64,000 bases of DNA from CAYNFR01 sp964616755 (GCA_964616755.1 CAZTSI010000013.1:5364-69363), one strand, 5' to 3'. Positions 8,282-18,694 are shown, counted from the first letter of the stretch. The notes: generated from the sequence alone by a model not told the origin. Numbers and translations are program-made.

Positions 8282-11200
8282 ATGAAGTGTGTGTTTACCA
8301 ACCGTCAGTTTTTAGTCTTTTGGCTTGTATGTGTTCATTTGCTATGTTTTGACACGCTTAAAGCTCAGGATTGTCCTCCTAATGGGGTTCAACTAATTCT
8401 ACCTGACACCCTTCGTTTTGAGACGGGAGAGAATTTTTGCGTTCCTATACGAATTACAAATTTCGAGGACATTGTCATTTTTGTCTTTGCGGTTAATTTT
8501 GATAGCCGTGTATTGCGATATCAGAATGCCAACACAACGATAAGTGGCTTGCCAAGTTTTACGCCTTCGGATGTCATTGGTCCTTTTCCCCCCAATAATC
8601 GCGATATCATACGGGTACTTTGGTCTTCGCCCAATGTGGTCGGTGAAACCCTTGCGGATAGCACGATACTTCTAGAGCTCTGTTTCAGCGTTATAGGCAC
8701 TCCTGGATCAGAATCGCCAATTTGTATAAACAGCAATGGACTGAACAGCCCCGTAGATTTTATCAATGAAGCGAGCCAACCATTGCCTGTATGTGCACCG
8801 ACCACATGTCCTGTAATTGAACCTATACCCCCCTTCAGCGCCGAACCACAAGGTTTCATTAGCAGTCAATGCGGATCAGGTGGATTACCAAATTCTGGGG
8901 TGGTTGAAATGCGCATATTTTATGGCACACCCCCTTACACAATTACTGATGAGTTAGGTAACAGCACAACGATGGCTGCCAATGCTGTTAGATTTATTCA
9001 AACAGGACTGTCTCAAGGGCCGCATACATTTACGATTACCGATGCCAACGGATTAATGAGCACACCTGTAGATTTTATCATTGACAATACCCCCCCCTTT
9101 TCTGTTACGTCAAGCCTTAGATTGCCCCGATGTCCTACTGAAAACAATGGTCGTATAACCTTGTCTGTAGCTGGCGGAAGACCTTTCAGCAATAATAGCT
9201 ACTTCTTCAATTGGGGGCCAGATGCATTGGGTAGAGACCTCTTAGAGCGAACAAGTTTGCAAAATGGTATATATAATGTCATCATAGAAGATAGTTTAGG
9301 ATGTAGACAGACCGAGCAGATAAACATGTTGAGAACAGAAGTAGAATTGACCAACATTATCCCTCTAGATGCCCTGTGTGATGGTCGTAATAATGGTCGA
9401 ATACAAGTTTCGGCGACTGGTGGAGGCCCTTATAGCAATGGGGGATATGATTTTTTTATCTCGGGAGTCACGAACGTTGGTAACATTGTGGCCCAAACCG
9501 CCAATAATAGACCAACGGCAACTTTTTCGATGTTGCCACCTGGCAAGTATGTCATTTCAGCGCTAGACTCTGTTGGTCGAGGCAACTGTCCTTCAATGCA
9601 TTCTGATAGTATAGAAATAGGTTTTAGCACGAATTATAGTGCACAAATCATCTCAGGCATCCCAAACAATTGTGGCGTTGGTACTGAAAGTGCTCAGTTT
9701 ACTATTGCTGCCTCCACGACTAATCCGCCATTTGAAGTGATCATTCAAAATAGTGCGGGTATGGATGTTTCTACCAGTATGGCTTCTGGGAATACCTTTA
9801 CTACCGAGTGCTTGCCTTCGGGCACATATGCCATGCAATTGACGGATGCACAAGGATGTGCGTTTGATACTTCATTCGTATTGCGAGGATGTGATTTGGT
9901 TGTAGATTCTATTTTGACAACACCATTTTGTGCTGGTGATTCATCAGGAGCGATTTTATTAATTGCGACGAGTAGCAGTATGCCCATCCGTTTTCTATGG
10001 AATACAGGTGACACAACATCTGAGCTTATCGGCCTAGCGAGTGGTACATATAGCGTGACGATAAGCGATGCTGATACTTGCGAAATTCAATTGAGTTTCG
10101 TTATTCCCGATCCACCAACGTTTACCATTAATTTTAGTGAACGAGCAATAGAGTGCCCTGGTGATATTGGCAATGTGATCGCCATACCGAACGGCGGTAT
10201 TGCACCCTATGAATACGAGTGGGATCCTGATCCAACGTTCACGACCGATGCCGTACTATCAGATGTGGTGGCAGGCACCTATAATGTTACGGTCACCGAT
10301 GACAATGGATGTTCGGTAGAGTCTAGCTATAGGCTCGCCGACCCTATACCGCCACAAGTCAATGTGACCAATGTTGGGGCGCCACTTTGTTTGGGGGAAA
10401 ATTCAGGAAGAGCATTGATTAATGCGATTCCTAATGCTGACTACCCTGGGCCATTTGCTTATTTGTCGAGTACTGGTGCACGTTCCGATTTTGCGAATTT
10501 CGGCGTTACAAATTTCCCCTCGGGTCGAAACTGGATAATTGTTGCGACTCAAGCCTGCGTTTTTGATACTATATTTGTTGATATACCAGTAGCCAATTCA
10601 TTGCGTATTGATACTGCATTGTCTACTATATCAACGATAGAGTGCTTTGGCGGTGCAGGATTGCAAGGTGCAACGGCTAACCTAAGAGCACTTGGCGGCA
10701 CTAATATAAACTTTCAGTGGCCCGATGGTGATGTTACTAATGTAAAATTAGGATTGTCCGCTGGTACTTATGTCATAACCTTGACTTCGCCCAATTGTAG
10801 TGCCATAGACTCAATTACCATTGATCAACCAGATAGCATTTCTATCCTGTTGGACAGCCTCAATAGTACTTTCCCTGCATGTGGAGGGGCCTCAACGGCT
10901 GACCTCTCTTTATTGGTAAGTGGCGGCACAACAGTAGGGAATATGTATACCATTTCGTGGACGGATTCGTCGAATACGGTCGTAGGGATGGGCAATGTCT
11001 TAAGTGGAGTTAACGTAGGTAGATATACAGCAATGGTGCGAGATGATAATAATTGCGTCGACGAACTTCAAGTCATTGTCCCAGATGCACCATTGGTCTT
11101 TGGAGTTTTGGGTGAGATAACCCAACCCTTGTGTATTGGAGATCAAGGAGTGATCCGAATCGACAGCGCCTATGGAGGCGAAGGTAATTATCGCTATCAA

Positions 11201-11881
11201 GTGAATACCCTACCTGCTTTACCCATTAGCGCTCCCTTTAATGTGATCCCAGGCATGTACACTATACGAATATTTGACTTGGTAGGCTGTTCATGGGATA
11301 CTACAGTTACAATTATATCGCCTTCGCCGTTAGAAGTCAATGCAGGTGCAGATACAGAAGTAGAGTTAGGAACAGCAGCAACACTCGTTGCGAGTATTAC
11401 AAATACGAATCCTGTGGAATCCATCAATTGGGATCCTGTCGGCGGATTTAATTGTTTAACGGCCAATTGTTCGAGCATAGCTGCGCTGCCGATAAGAGAT
11501 CAGTTATACACCGTCACTGTCACTGATGTCAACGGGTGTATTGCCGAAGACGATGTGCTTGTGTCCGTGGTGCAAAGTCGTAATGTGTATACCCCCAATG
11601 TATTCGCCCCAAGATCTGCAGATCCAAACAATCGTTTTTTCAGAGTTTATACGGGCACAGGTGTTGAGACAATCGATTTTCTGCGCATTTATGACAGATG
11701 GGGCAATCTTGTTCATGAAGAGCTAAATCTATTCCCGAGCCCTCAAGGTACGGGAGTGTGGAATGGCGAAATGAACAACCAAGAATTACCGTCAGGCGTT
11801 TATGTTTATGTGGTTCAAGTCAGATACTTAGGTGAGGAAATCCCTGAAGTACGAAAGGGGGATATTACTCTACTTCGGTAA
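8282..11881 (+). CDS. Large surface protein with cohesin-like domain, Ig-like repeats and T9SS type B sorting domain
   Basis: The 1199-residue protein has a signal peptide (about 1-28, ending LKAQ). Residues about 35-175 resemble a cohesin fold (LPDTLRFETGENFCVPIRI, later FAVNFDSRVLRY). Most of the remainder is a string of roughly nine Ig-like modules of the SprB-repeat kind, each with a Cys near its start, a GG-x-PY-type turn, a GTYSVTISD-like strand and a second Cys (NGC or LGC). The last 90 residues are the gliding-motility-associated C-terminal domain: NVFAPRSADPNNRF, IYDRWGNLVHE and SGVYVYVV. T9SS should export it and attach it to the surface. There is no catalytic domain; an adhesin or matrix role is likely but not proven. 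Confidence 0.88.
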   Translation: MKCVFTNRQFLVFWLVCVHLLCFDTLKAQDCPPNGVQLILPDTLRFETGENFCVPIRITNFEDIVIFVFAVNFDSRVLRYQNANTTISGLPSFTPSDVIGPFPPNNRDIIRVLWSSPNVVGETLADSTILLELCFSVIGTPGSESPICINSNGLNSPVDFINEASQPLPVCAPTTCPVIEPIPPFSAEPQGFISSQCGSGGLPNSGVVEMRIFYGTPPYTITDELGNSTTMAANAVRFIQTGLSQGPHTFTITDANGLMSTPVDFIIDNTPPFSVTSSLRLPRCPTENNGRITLSVAGGRPFSNNSYFFNWGPDALGRDLLERTSLQNGIYNVIIEDSLGCRQTEQINMLRTEVELTNIIPLDALCDGRNNGRIQVSATGGGPYSNGGYDFFISGVTNVGNIVAQTANNRPTATFSMLPPGKYVISALDSVGRGNCPSMHSDSIEIGFSTNYSAQIISGIPNNCGVGTESAQFTIAASTTNPPFEVIIQNSAGMDVSTSMASGNTFTTECLPSGTYAMQLTDAQGCAFDTSFVLRGCDLVVDSILTTPFCAGDSSGAILLIATSSSMPIRFLWNTGDTTSELIGLASGTYSVTISDADTCEIQLSFVIPDPPTFTINFSERAIECPGDIGNVIAIPNGGIAPYEYEWDPDPTFTTDAVLSDVVAGTYNVTVTDDNGCSVESSYRLADPIPPQVNVTNVGAPLCLGENSGRALINAIPNADYPGPFAYLSSTGARSDFANFGVTNFPSGRNWIIVATQACVFDTIFVDIPVANSLRIDTALSTISTIECFGGAGLQGATANLRALGGTNINFQWPDGDVTNVKLGLSAGTYVITLTSPNCSAIDSITIDQPDSISILLDSLNSTFPACGGASTADLSLLVSGGTTVGNMYTISWTDSSNTVVGMGNVLSGVNVGRYTAMVRDDNNCVDELQVIVPDAPLVFGVLGEITQPLCIGDQGVIRIDSAYGGEGNYRYQVNTLPALPISAPFNVIPGMYTIRIFDLVGCSWDTTVTIISPSPLEVNAGADTEVELGTAATLVASITNTNPVESINWDPVGGFNCLTANCSSIAALPIRDQLYTVTVTDVNGCIAEDDVLVSVVQSRNVYTPNVFAPRSADPNNRFFRVYTGTGVETIDFLRIYDRWGNLVHEELNLFPSPQGTGVWNGEMNNQELPSGVYVYVVQVRYLGEEIPEVRKGDITLLR

Positions 11882-12608
11882 GACATATCGAACTACGCTA
11901 AAAGTTATACAAAAACACTTGCTAAGGATTTTGTGATTAGAAGGCGGGAGTCTTAGCTTCTGATATAGTCAGTAAACTTGCTTGCAAGGAAAATCCCACA
12001 GATTTGTTCTTTAGTTCAGTATGCACAATTATAGTAGCATTCTGAGAGCCTACTTCCCCTGTGCCGTTATTGTCCAAACCAATAGAGTCGGACATTTCTA
12101 AACTTAATTACAATAAAGGAAAGCTAGGCAAGTCATCGCCACAAGTTATCCTCTCTTCTGATATGTAAGGGTTCCTTTCAGAATCGTAAAGAACGCCTTC
12201 ACAGACTTTTTTTGTCCTTGTCTGCATTTTGTCCTCGCACTTAAATGTACAATAGTATAACCCTTAGGCAAACCTTTATAATCCAGTGTTTTAAATACTG
12301 TGGGCTCTTTCAAAAGATCAGAGGTAGGGAACTTAGGAATGACATTCTCAAGTGTTTGGGCCGCCGAAAACATATCTTATTTTAGGTTGATGAAGTTTAT
12401 ATCTGAAGATAAAGAATTGGACAAACCTATAACTAGGTTAAAAGGCTAATCTGCAGGAGATGCGCTTCTGGGCGCAGTATTGTTGCAGTCAATAAAAGTC
12501 ACAAAGACAATAAAAAAGTAAGAGAGTTAGAAAAATGCGAGACATCACTATCATCACTAAGGGATTTTAATCGGGCTGAAGAAAAAATTTAAAAGTAGAC
12601 GCTCTACC
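11882..12608. other. 727-base intergenic stretch between convergent surface-protein genes
   Basis: No well supported gene. A 75-codon minus-strand frame (12146-12373) has an ATG but no recognisable domain, no signal peptide and no clear ribosome site, so I do not call it. A short GC hairpin with arms TGCGC and GCGCA sits near 12462-12477, without a T tract. Nothing else stands out. Confidence 0.6.
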
Positions 12609-13829
12609 CTATCGAATAACATTAACTACTCCAGATTTTACAAAATCTTCATTCTGACATGAATAACTTACTTTGTAGACATAGGCGCCAGAACTCACAA
12701 TGGAATTATTAAAAAAGCCATCCCATCGACCCGACAAATTTTCGGTATAAAAAACTCGTCCTCCCCATTTGTCAAATATTTCGAACGAGCGCAGATTTTC
12801 TACAAGGAAAAGGTTACTAATTCCGAAATCGTCATTAACAAAATCGTTATTGGGCGTAAAAGCATTGGGTAAGAGGAGATCTTCACAGGTGATCTCATCA
12901 CGACTTACGACATTCACACGCACTTGGCTTGTTTCTAGACACCCTTCATTGTTGGTGGAAAACTCGTAAGTTGTAGATACGCTCGGATTAACGATTGGGC
13001 TTGTAGTATTGGCATTAATCATATCCGTCTGGGGAGACCAAGAAAATTGATCCGTACATGTGCCGCCTGTCTCTATCAATACAGCATCGCCCAAAAAGAT
13101 CGTCGTGTCAGGAGTAATAATCTGATTAGGCTTATAATTAGCGCCTCTTACCTCTCTATCGTTCAATGGGTAATTAAAAATAAGAATCTCATCTAAATTT
13201 CCACGGAAAGGATTCTCGGGATTAAACCCTATGCGTTGACATGGACTATTGGCAATGGTCAAATTAGCTGGTTGAAAAAAGTCTAGGCGTATATCGGAGA
13301 TGGCCGATTGTTGATCTACTAAGTCACCATTAATATAGAGTCGCAATATAGATCTCGACTTAGTGATAACAACATATTGCCAGCAAGTGAGCGCTGAAGC
13401 ACGGCCTGACACTTGCACGGTATTATTAGGTGAGTCAGAGAGGTTTACGCGAAATTCTTGGATTAAGGGAACATATCTTACAGAAAACAGCGAATCACTG
13501 CCACAATTATTGCCGTAATAGAACAAATCCACAACATTATTATTAGCTGGGTCAAATTGCACATAAAAACTGAGCGAAAAATCACCCTCGAGGACTCTCG
13601 AAATACCATCTGGGAACTCTGCGAAATTAGACAGACCATCGAACTGCATACCATTCGATCTAACTCCACAGACGCAAGCGTTGCCGCCGAAAAAGAAAGC
13701 ATCCAAGCCTGATCGCTCATCTCCTAGCATACAATCATTCATGGTATATTCGGCGACAAGAATGCCCTGTGAAAGAACAGTCGAGCCCATAAAGAAAATA
13801 AACAACATTGTAAATAAAACGCCCTTCAT
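12609..13829 (-). CDS. LamG/concanavalin-like surface protein with T9SS type B sorting domain
   Basis: The 406-residue protein begins with a signal peptide (about 1-20, ending LSQ). Residues about 25-225 read as a LamG/concanavalin-A-like jelly roll: MQFDGLSNFAEFPDG near the start, then FSLSFYVQFDP, LRLYINGDLVD and LDEILIFNYPLNDREV. A short PKD- or Ig-like stretch follows with two Cys residues. The last 90 residues are the gliding-motility-associated sorting domain: LPNAFTPNNDFVNDDF, FEIFDKWGGRVF and SGAYVYKV. LamG domains often bind sugars; here the ligand is unknown. The gene converges on the 1199-residue protein gene and is followed by 24 bases to the antiporter gene upstream on the same strand. 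Confidence 0.88.
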   Translation of the reverse strand: MKGVLFTMLFIFFMGSTVLSQGILVAEYTMNDCMLGDERSGLDAFFFGGNACVCGVRSNGMQFDGLSNFAEFPDGISRVLEGDFSLSFYVQFDPANNNVVDLFYYGNNCGSDSLFSVRYVPLIQEFRVNLSDSPNNTVQVSGRASALTCWQYVVITKSRSILRLYINGDLVDQQSAISDIRLDFFQPANLTIANSPCQRIGFNPENPFRGNLDEILIFNYPLNDREVRGANYKPNQIITPDTTIFLGDAVLIETGGTCTDQFSWSPQTDMINANTTSPIVNPSVSTTYEFSTNNEGCLETSQVRVNVVSRDEITCEDLLLPNAFTPNNDFVNDDFGISNLFLVENLRSFEIFDKWGGRVFYTENLSGRWDGFFNNSIVSSGAYVYKVSYSCQNEDFVKSGVVNVIR

Positions 13830-13852
13830 TTGCGTATAGATGTCTAATCGTA

Positions 13853-14785
13853 TTAATTAACGACGCCCAATCTGATTAATTCTGCAACAAAGAAAATATA
13901 GAAACTAATCAACATGCCAGCCTTCCAAAATGAGATTTGCCTAGAATATGTAATCACACCAAACAAGATCGTCACCACAACCATAAAGGGCAATGCAAAG
14001 GCGATTATTTCAGGCGGAAAGGCCAGAGGACCAAAGAAAGACGGAATAGCCATTACGGCATAAGTATTAAAAATATTGCTTCCCATTACGCTACCTAATG
14101 CAATAGCATGCTTTCCCTTTCGCGCCGCCATAACGCCCACTACTAGTTCTGGAAGACTCGTACCAAGGGCTAATAAAGTCACAGAAACCAAGGAAGGGGA
14201 CACCTTAAGAATAGTAGCAAGCTCAGTCAAATATTGAATGGTAAATTTCGCGCTATAAAAGATCGCCACGCCCGAAATTGCCAGTATTACATATTCTATG
14301 ACAGAGGCTTTGGTGCTTGGTATAAATTCAGAAAGATCCTTTGATTGCATACTATACCAGATGAATCCCGACAAGCCACTCAAGAGAATGATAGCTTCAA
14401 TGATGCTAAAATGACCGTCTCTACATACAAACCATAGCAGAAACGAAGAACCCACTAACATAGAGAAGTCTTCGTCAAAGATATTTTTCTCAATTTTTAG
14501 CGTGCCCGCAGCGAGCGTAGAAACACCCAAAATAAGCAAAATATTGGTGATATTGGATCCTACAACGTTGCCGATGACTACTTCTGGTGTACCCCCAATG
14601 ACTGCGAATATTGACGTACTTAACTCTGGAATACTCGTACCAAAAGCAATAATCGTAACCCCTATAACAAATGGTGATATCCCTAATGAGTACCCAATAG
14701 TCTCAGAAGAACCAATAAATTTATTGGATGAAAATATTAGGGCAGTTAAAGACAATGCAAAGAGACCAAGAGGTAGAATGAACAT
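13853..14785 (-). CDS. CaCA-family calcium/sodium antiporter (YrbG-like)
   Basis: The 310-residue inner-membrane protein has about ten hydrophobic segments in two inverted halves. Each half carries the alpha-repeat of the cation/Ca2+ exchanger family: GTSIPELSTS with GNVVGSNITN in the first, GTSLPELVVG with GSVMGSNIFN in the second. The acidic residues in the GTS-PEL motifs are those that bind Ca2+ and Na+ in the archaeal NCX structure. The expected role is exchange of Ca2+ for Na+ or H+. It ends before the LamG gene start with a gap of 23 bases and is divergent from tatC. Confidence 0.93.
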   Translation of the reverse strand: MFILPLGLFALSLTALIFSSNKFIGSSETIGYSLGISPFVIGVTIIAFGTSIPELSTSIFAVIGGTPEVVIGNVVGSNITNILLILGVSTLAAGTLKIEKNIFDEDFSMLVGSSFLLWFVCRDGHFSIIEAIILLSGLSGFIWYSMQSKDLSEFIPSTKASVIEYVILAISGVAIFYSAKFTIQYLTELATILKVSPSLVSVTLLALGTSLPELVVGVMAARKGKHAIALGSVMGSNIFNTYAVMAIPSFFGPLAFPPEIIAFALPFMVVVTILFGVITYSRQISFWKAGMLISFYIFFVAELIRLGVVN

Positions 14786-14897
14786 AACAAATTTTGGCTA
14801 AAGGTAAAAATACAATCACAGTTAAGTCAACATTATCCATTGTCAGTGATAAATAATGTTTTACTATTGTCTTAGAAATTTTAACAAGACGCAGTTT

Positions 14898-15674
14898 ATG
14901 ACAGAAGAAAAGGAAATGTCGTTTTTAGAGCATATCGAAGAACTCAGATGGCATATAGTGCGCTCGTTGATTTCGATTGTGGTTGTAGGCATCGTTGTAT
15001 TTATTAACAAGCCTATTGTAGTAAGCATCATTTTTGGACCTAAGGAGGCAGACTTTATAACATATAAGCTTTTTTGTAAACATTTCGGTCTGATGTGTCA
15101 GATTAATGGCTTTGAGGTAATCCAACGCGAGCTGGGGGAAGAGTTTTTTACGCATTTAACTACATCCTTTTGGCTCGGCTTGATGGTCTCATTTCCTTAT
15201 ATAATGTGGGAATTTTGGAGATTTGTAAAGCCCGGTCTTTATGACAAGGAGAAGAAAGCAGCCCGAGGTATCATATTCGTCTGTAGCCTGTTATTTTTTG
15301 CGGGCATCTTATTCGGATACTACATTATTGCGCCATTTGCCATAGACTTTTTGTCTAGTTATTCTTTTGGTGAGAACCAGGATACCGTAACACTTTCTTC
15401 TTATGTTTCATACATAACAATGATTACCTTACCCGCAGGCATTGTGTTTCAATTGCCCGTATTCGCTTTCTTTTTGGGTAAAGCTGGATTGGTGTCTTCA
15501 CAGATGATGATCAACTTTAGACGTCATGCCATAGTTGTCATATTTCTTGTTGCAGCGGTGATAACGCCACCCGATGTTATATCACAATTTTTGATAGCTG
15601 TACCATTACTGATTTTATATCAAATCAGCATTTTCATCGTCAAGCGAATCGAAAAAGGACAAAAAACTACCTAG
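14898..15674 (+). CDS. tatC: Sec-independent protein translocase subunit TatC
   Basis: TatC recognises twin-arginine signal peptides in the inner membrane. The ATG at 14898 gives 258 residues starting MTEEKEMSFLEHIEELRWH, matching the conserved cytoplasmic N-terminus; the reading from 14856 adds 14 unconserved residues. Six membrane segments are visible, with FWRFVKPGLYDKEKK in the first cytoplasmic loop region and a conserved proline-rich AAVITPPD near the fifth. TatA/B genes are not in the window. A likely client is coded at 26569-27987. The 3' end overlaps that of porX by eight bases (convergent). Confidence 0.95.
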   Translation: MTEEKEMSFLEHIEELRWHIVRSLISIVVVGIVVFINKPIVVSIIFGPKEADFITYKLFCKHFGLMCQINGFEVIQRELGEEFFTHLTTSFWLGLMVSFPYIMWEFWRFVKPGLYDKEKKAARGIIFVCSLLFFAGILFGYYIIAPFAIDFLSSYSFGENQDTVTLSSYVSYITMITLPAGIVFQLPVFAFFLGKAGLVSSQMMINFRRHAIVVIFLVAAVITPPDVISQFLIAVPLLILYQISIFIVKRIEKGQKTT

Positions 15675-17223
15675 GCAAAAGACTGATAAAAGGGCATATT
15701 ATTTCTTCTAATGAAATACCTCCGTGCTGAAAAGTATCGGTATACATCTGGTTAAACTTATTGTAATTGTTAGGGTAAAGGAAGAACTTTTCTTCTTTAG
15801 CAAAAATATAACTCGAGCTAAGGTTGGGTCTAGGTAGTCCCGCCTTTTCTGGTTCTCTAATCTCTAAGACATCTTTATTTTCATAGTTCAAATTGCGCCC
15901 CATTTTATAGCGTAGATTGGTGGTCGTTTGCTTGTCAGCAATCACCTTTGAAGGAGAGTGCACGCGAATAGTGCCGTGATCCGTCGTGATAAATAATCGA
16001 ATGCTTCGTTCAGACAATCTTTCTAAAGCCATACGAAGTGGAGAGTTCTGAAACCAAGATAGCGTTAACGAGCGATACGCCTTCTCATCTCCAGCCAACT
16101 CCTTTAATACTTCCATTTCTGTTCTAGCATGCGACAGCGTATCGATAAAATTATAAACGACCACAGTCAATTGGTTGTTAATGCTATTTAGGATATTATC
16201 CGCCATAGATTTGGCAGCGGAGACGTTGAGTATCTTCTGATATTCCATAGACACTTCGCGTCGTATCAAGCGATTTAACTGTGCCTTTAGAAGTGGCTCT
16301 TCGTGCATATTCTTTCCACCTTCTTCGTAATCGTCTAGCCACATGCTTGGGTAATGCTTTTTAATTTCTACAGGTAACATGCCAGCAAAAATGGCATTTC
16401 GACTGTATTGTGTTGACGTCGGTAATATGCTGTAGAAGATTTTCTCTTCTTTCACCCTAAAATATTCGGTAATAGATGGCTCAATGACCTTCCATTGATC
16501 ATACCGCAGATTATCTAATAAAAAAAGGACTGTCGGCACATCATCTGTCATCTCTGGAAAGAGATAATTGCGCAGTAAGTTATGCGACATCACAGGCGCT
16601 GATGCTGGTTCGCTGATCCATTTGTTGTAATTTTTTTCGATAAATTTAGAGAATTGAGCACCAGCCTCAGTCTTTTGCATTTGTAGGATTTCAGCCATTT
16701 CTGGAGTCTGGGTTTTATCCATTTTTATTTCCCATCCCACTATTTTTTTATAGATATCTACCCATCCATCTGAGTCAAGTCCACTGTCGATATCCATTAA
16801 TATTTTTCTAAAATCCTGTTGATAATCCAACATATTCTTTTCACTCACGAGTCGCTTATTATCAGTTAGGCGCTTTAAGGTGAGTAATATTTGATTCGGA
16901 TTGACGGGTTTAATGAGATAATCATCAATCTGCGAACCAATAGCCTCCTCCATTAAGTTTTCGGCTTCATTTTTTGTAATCATGACGATCGGCACGATAG
17001 TATTGCGTGCGCGAATACGTGCTAAAGTCTCTAATCCTGTAATTCCGGGCATGGATTCATCAAGAAAAACAACATCAATGGATCCGTCTTCTGTAAATAG
17101 ATCCACAGCATCATGCCCATTACTAACCGTCAGGATTTCGTAACCCTTCTTTTCTAAAAAAAACAGCTGTGGTTTGAGCATATCTATCTCATCATCCGCC
17201 CACAAAATTCTTATTTTTGACAT
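15667..17223 (-). CDS. porX: PorX-type response regulator with PglZ domain (T9SS regulator)
   Basis: The 518-residue protein has a receiver domain (1-120) with the acidic pair Asp10-Asp11, phospho-acceptor Asp55 in FLDESMP and the lysine in YLIKPVNP. A helical linker follows, then a PglZ/alkaline-phosphatase-like domain from about residue 225, with VLFLLDNLRYDQW, NFIDTLSHA and ITTDHGTIR, which supply the metal-site residues. In Porphyromonas gingivalis and Flavobacterium PorX controls T9SS genes, and its PglZ domain has been shown to be a phosphodiesterase; here the same role is inferred. Four probable T9SS cargoes lie in this window. No PorY kinase gene is adjacent. The gene is divergent from the HD phosphohydrolase. 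Confidence 0.93.
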   Translation of the reverse strand: MSKIRILWADDEIDMLKPQLFFLEKKGYEILTVSNGHDAVDLFTEDGSIDVVFLDESMPGITGLETLARIRARNTIVPIVMITKNEAENLMEEAIGSQIDDYLIKPVNPNQILLTLKRLTDNKRLVSEKNMLDYQQDFRKILMDIDSGLDSDGWVDIYKKIVGWEIKMDKTQTPEMAEILQMQKTEAGAQFSKFIEKNYNKWISEPASAPVMSHNLLRNYLFPEMTDDVPTVLFLLDNLRYDQWKVIEPSITEYFRVKEEKIFYSILPTSTQYSRNAIFAGMLPVEIKKHYPSMWLDDYEEGGKNMHEEPLLKAQLNRLIRREVSMEYQKILNVSAAKSMADNILNSINNQLTVVVYNFIDTLSHARTEMEVLKELAGDEKAYRSLTLSWFQNSPLRMALERLSERSIRLFITTDHGTIRVHSPSKVIADKQTTTNLRYKMGRNLNYENKDVLEIREPEKAGLPRPNLSSSYIFAKEEKFFLYPNNYNKFNQMYTDTFQHGGISLEEIICPFISLLPR

Positions 17224-17432
17224 GTATTATTTCTTAAAAAGTGAAATGACCCACTTAGCCCTAGCGAAACTAAATAGAGAAGTCATTCTAACGGGGCATG
17301 ATAAGTGAATAGTATCTAGTCGCGATTAGTAAAGGGGTTTGTTGAACGAACTTTGTTCATGACTTGATCTCTGGCGGTTAAGATTACGTACCGACAAAGG
17401 TTCGGCACAAAATTCGCTATATACATAGGCAG

Positions 17433-18617
17433 ATGGCTACAAAAAAAATCTTCAATGATCCGATCTACGGATTCATTTCCTTTCCATTTGAGTTTATTTA
17501 TGAGCTCATTGGCCATCCTATTTTTCAACGGCTGCGACGAATTTCACAAGTAGGCTTAAGTTCTTATGTCTATCCTGGAGCCACGCATAGTAGGTTTCAC
17601 CATGCACTTGGCGCCACCCATCTCTGTGTCGAACTAATTCAAGTGCTCAGAAATAAAGGAGCTGATATTAGCGAAGAAGAATTCGAGGCGACATGTATCG
17701 CAGTGCTGTTGCATGATATCGGGCATGGCCCTTTCTCACATGCGCTAGAGCGACAGTTGGTCAATGAGCATCATGAAGATTTGACCATCCACATCATGCA
17801 AAGGCTCAACTGTGAATATTCTGGTCGGTTGACACTCGCTATTTCCTTATTTAAAAAAGAATATCACAAGTCATTTCTGTCTTCTATTATTTCAAGTCAG
17901 TTGGATGTAGATAGAATGGACTATCTGAATAGAGATAGTTTTTATACAGGTGTGACAGAGGGAAAAATAGGTTATGAGCGAATCATCAAAATGATGCGTA
18001 TCGTTCAAGGTCATCTTGTCGTAGAGAAAAAAGGGCTACACTCTATCGAAAAGTTTCTACTATCAAGATATTTCATGTATAGACAGGTATATCTTCACAA
18101 AACAGCCGTTGCCGCCGAGCAAATGCTCAAAGGATTCATTTTGCGATATAAGGAGTTGAGCGAAAACAACAATCTGGGGCTTCATCCCATTTTTGATCGA
18201 CTTTGGGGGATCGATAGAGTTGAGGGCACACATCTAATCGATCAATTCTTACAACTAGATGATACCGATGTATTGTATTTGATCAAACGTAGTCAATCTT
18301 CTGATGATTATGTTTTGAGCTATCTGGCGAAGGGAATTATCAATCGAAAATTACACAAAACCATCTTCAGCAGCACCTTACTAGATACATTTACCATCAA
18401 CGAATATTATAGCAAAACAAGCTCAAGAGAAATGTCAAAAGACAATTTTATGTCGTTGACGTATATAGGGGCAGAACAATATGTCATTTATAATGATCAA
18501 AAAGATCCAATATTGGTTGTAGATGAGAATGACAATATTTTAACATTTACCTCTCTTATGGTGCTTCCTTTAACTCTAAATGTTAAAGAAGAGCACTATG
18601 CCGTAATACCTAGGTGA
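17433..18617 (+). CDS. HD-domain phosphohydrolase (dGTPase/SAMHD1-like)
   Basis: The 394-residue cytoplasmic protein starts MATKKIFNDPIYGFI, typical of a Bacteroidota HD family related to dGTP triphosphohydrolases and SAMHD1. The metal-binding His-Asp motif is seen in RFHHALGATH (first His) and LLHDIGHGPFSHALE (HD pair), with a later Asp in SQLDVDRMDYLNRDS. Residues about 40-230 form the HD core and the C-terminal part is helical and less conserved. The substrate, a deoxynucleotide or other phosphoester, is not shown by the sequence. It is divergent from porX, a pairing that is common in this phylum as far as I know. Confidence 0.88.
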   Translation: MATKKIFNDPIYGFISFPFEFIYELIGHPIFQRLRRISQVGLSSYVYPGATHSRFHHALGATHLCVELIQVLRNKGADISEEEFEATCIAVLLHDIGHGPFSHALERQLVNEHHEDLTIHIMQRLNCEYSGRLTLAISLFKKEYHKSFLSSIISSQLDVDRMDYLNRDSFYTGVTEGKIGYERIIKMMRIVQGHLVVEKKGLHSIEKFLLSRYFMYRQVYLHKTAVAAEQMLKGFILRYKELSENNNLGLHPIFDRLWGIDRVEGTHLIDQFLQLDDTDVLYLIKRSQSSDDYVLSYLAKGIINRKLHKTIFSSTLLDTFTINEYYSKTSSREMSKDNFMSLTYIGAEQYVIYNDQKDPILVVDENDNILTFTSLMVLPLTLNVKEEHYAVIPR

Positions 18618-18645
18618 TACCCTAGACATAATTCTACGGATTTCT

Positions 18646-18653
18646 TATATTTG
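18646..18653 (+). promoter_or_regulatory. Candidate -7 element TATATTTG
   Basis: The octamer fits TAnnTTTG and lies 41 bases before the ATG at 18695 of the OmpA repeat protein. No convincing -33 element was found. Confidence 0.4.
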
Positions 18654-18694
18654 CCTAAAATCGACTTTAATAAACTTTTAATTTGTTAGAACCT

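Noticed and set aside
8900..11500. Possible DNA-level tandem repeat in the 1199-residue surface protein
   Set aside because: The modules are similar in protein pattern but the bases differ too much for a recent tandem duplication.
12146..12373. 75-codon minus-strand frame
   Set aside because: No known domain, no clear ribosome site, in intergenic DNA between convergent genes; too weak to call.
17316..17528. 70-codon minus-strand frame
   Set aside because: It overlaps the start of the HD phosphohydrolase gene in the opposite direction and has no family likeness.
18683..18694. TTG start for the OmpA repeat protein
   Set aside because: The ATG at 18695 directly begins a normal signal peptide, so the four extra residues are not needed.
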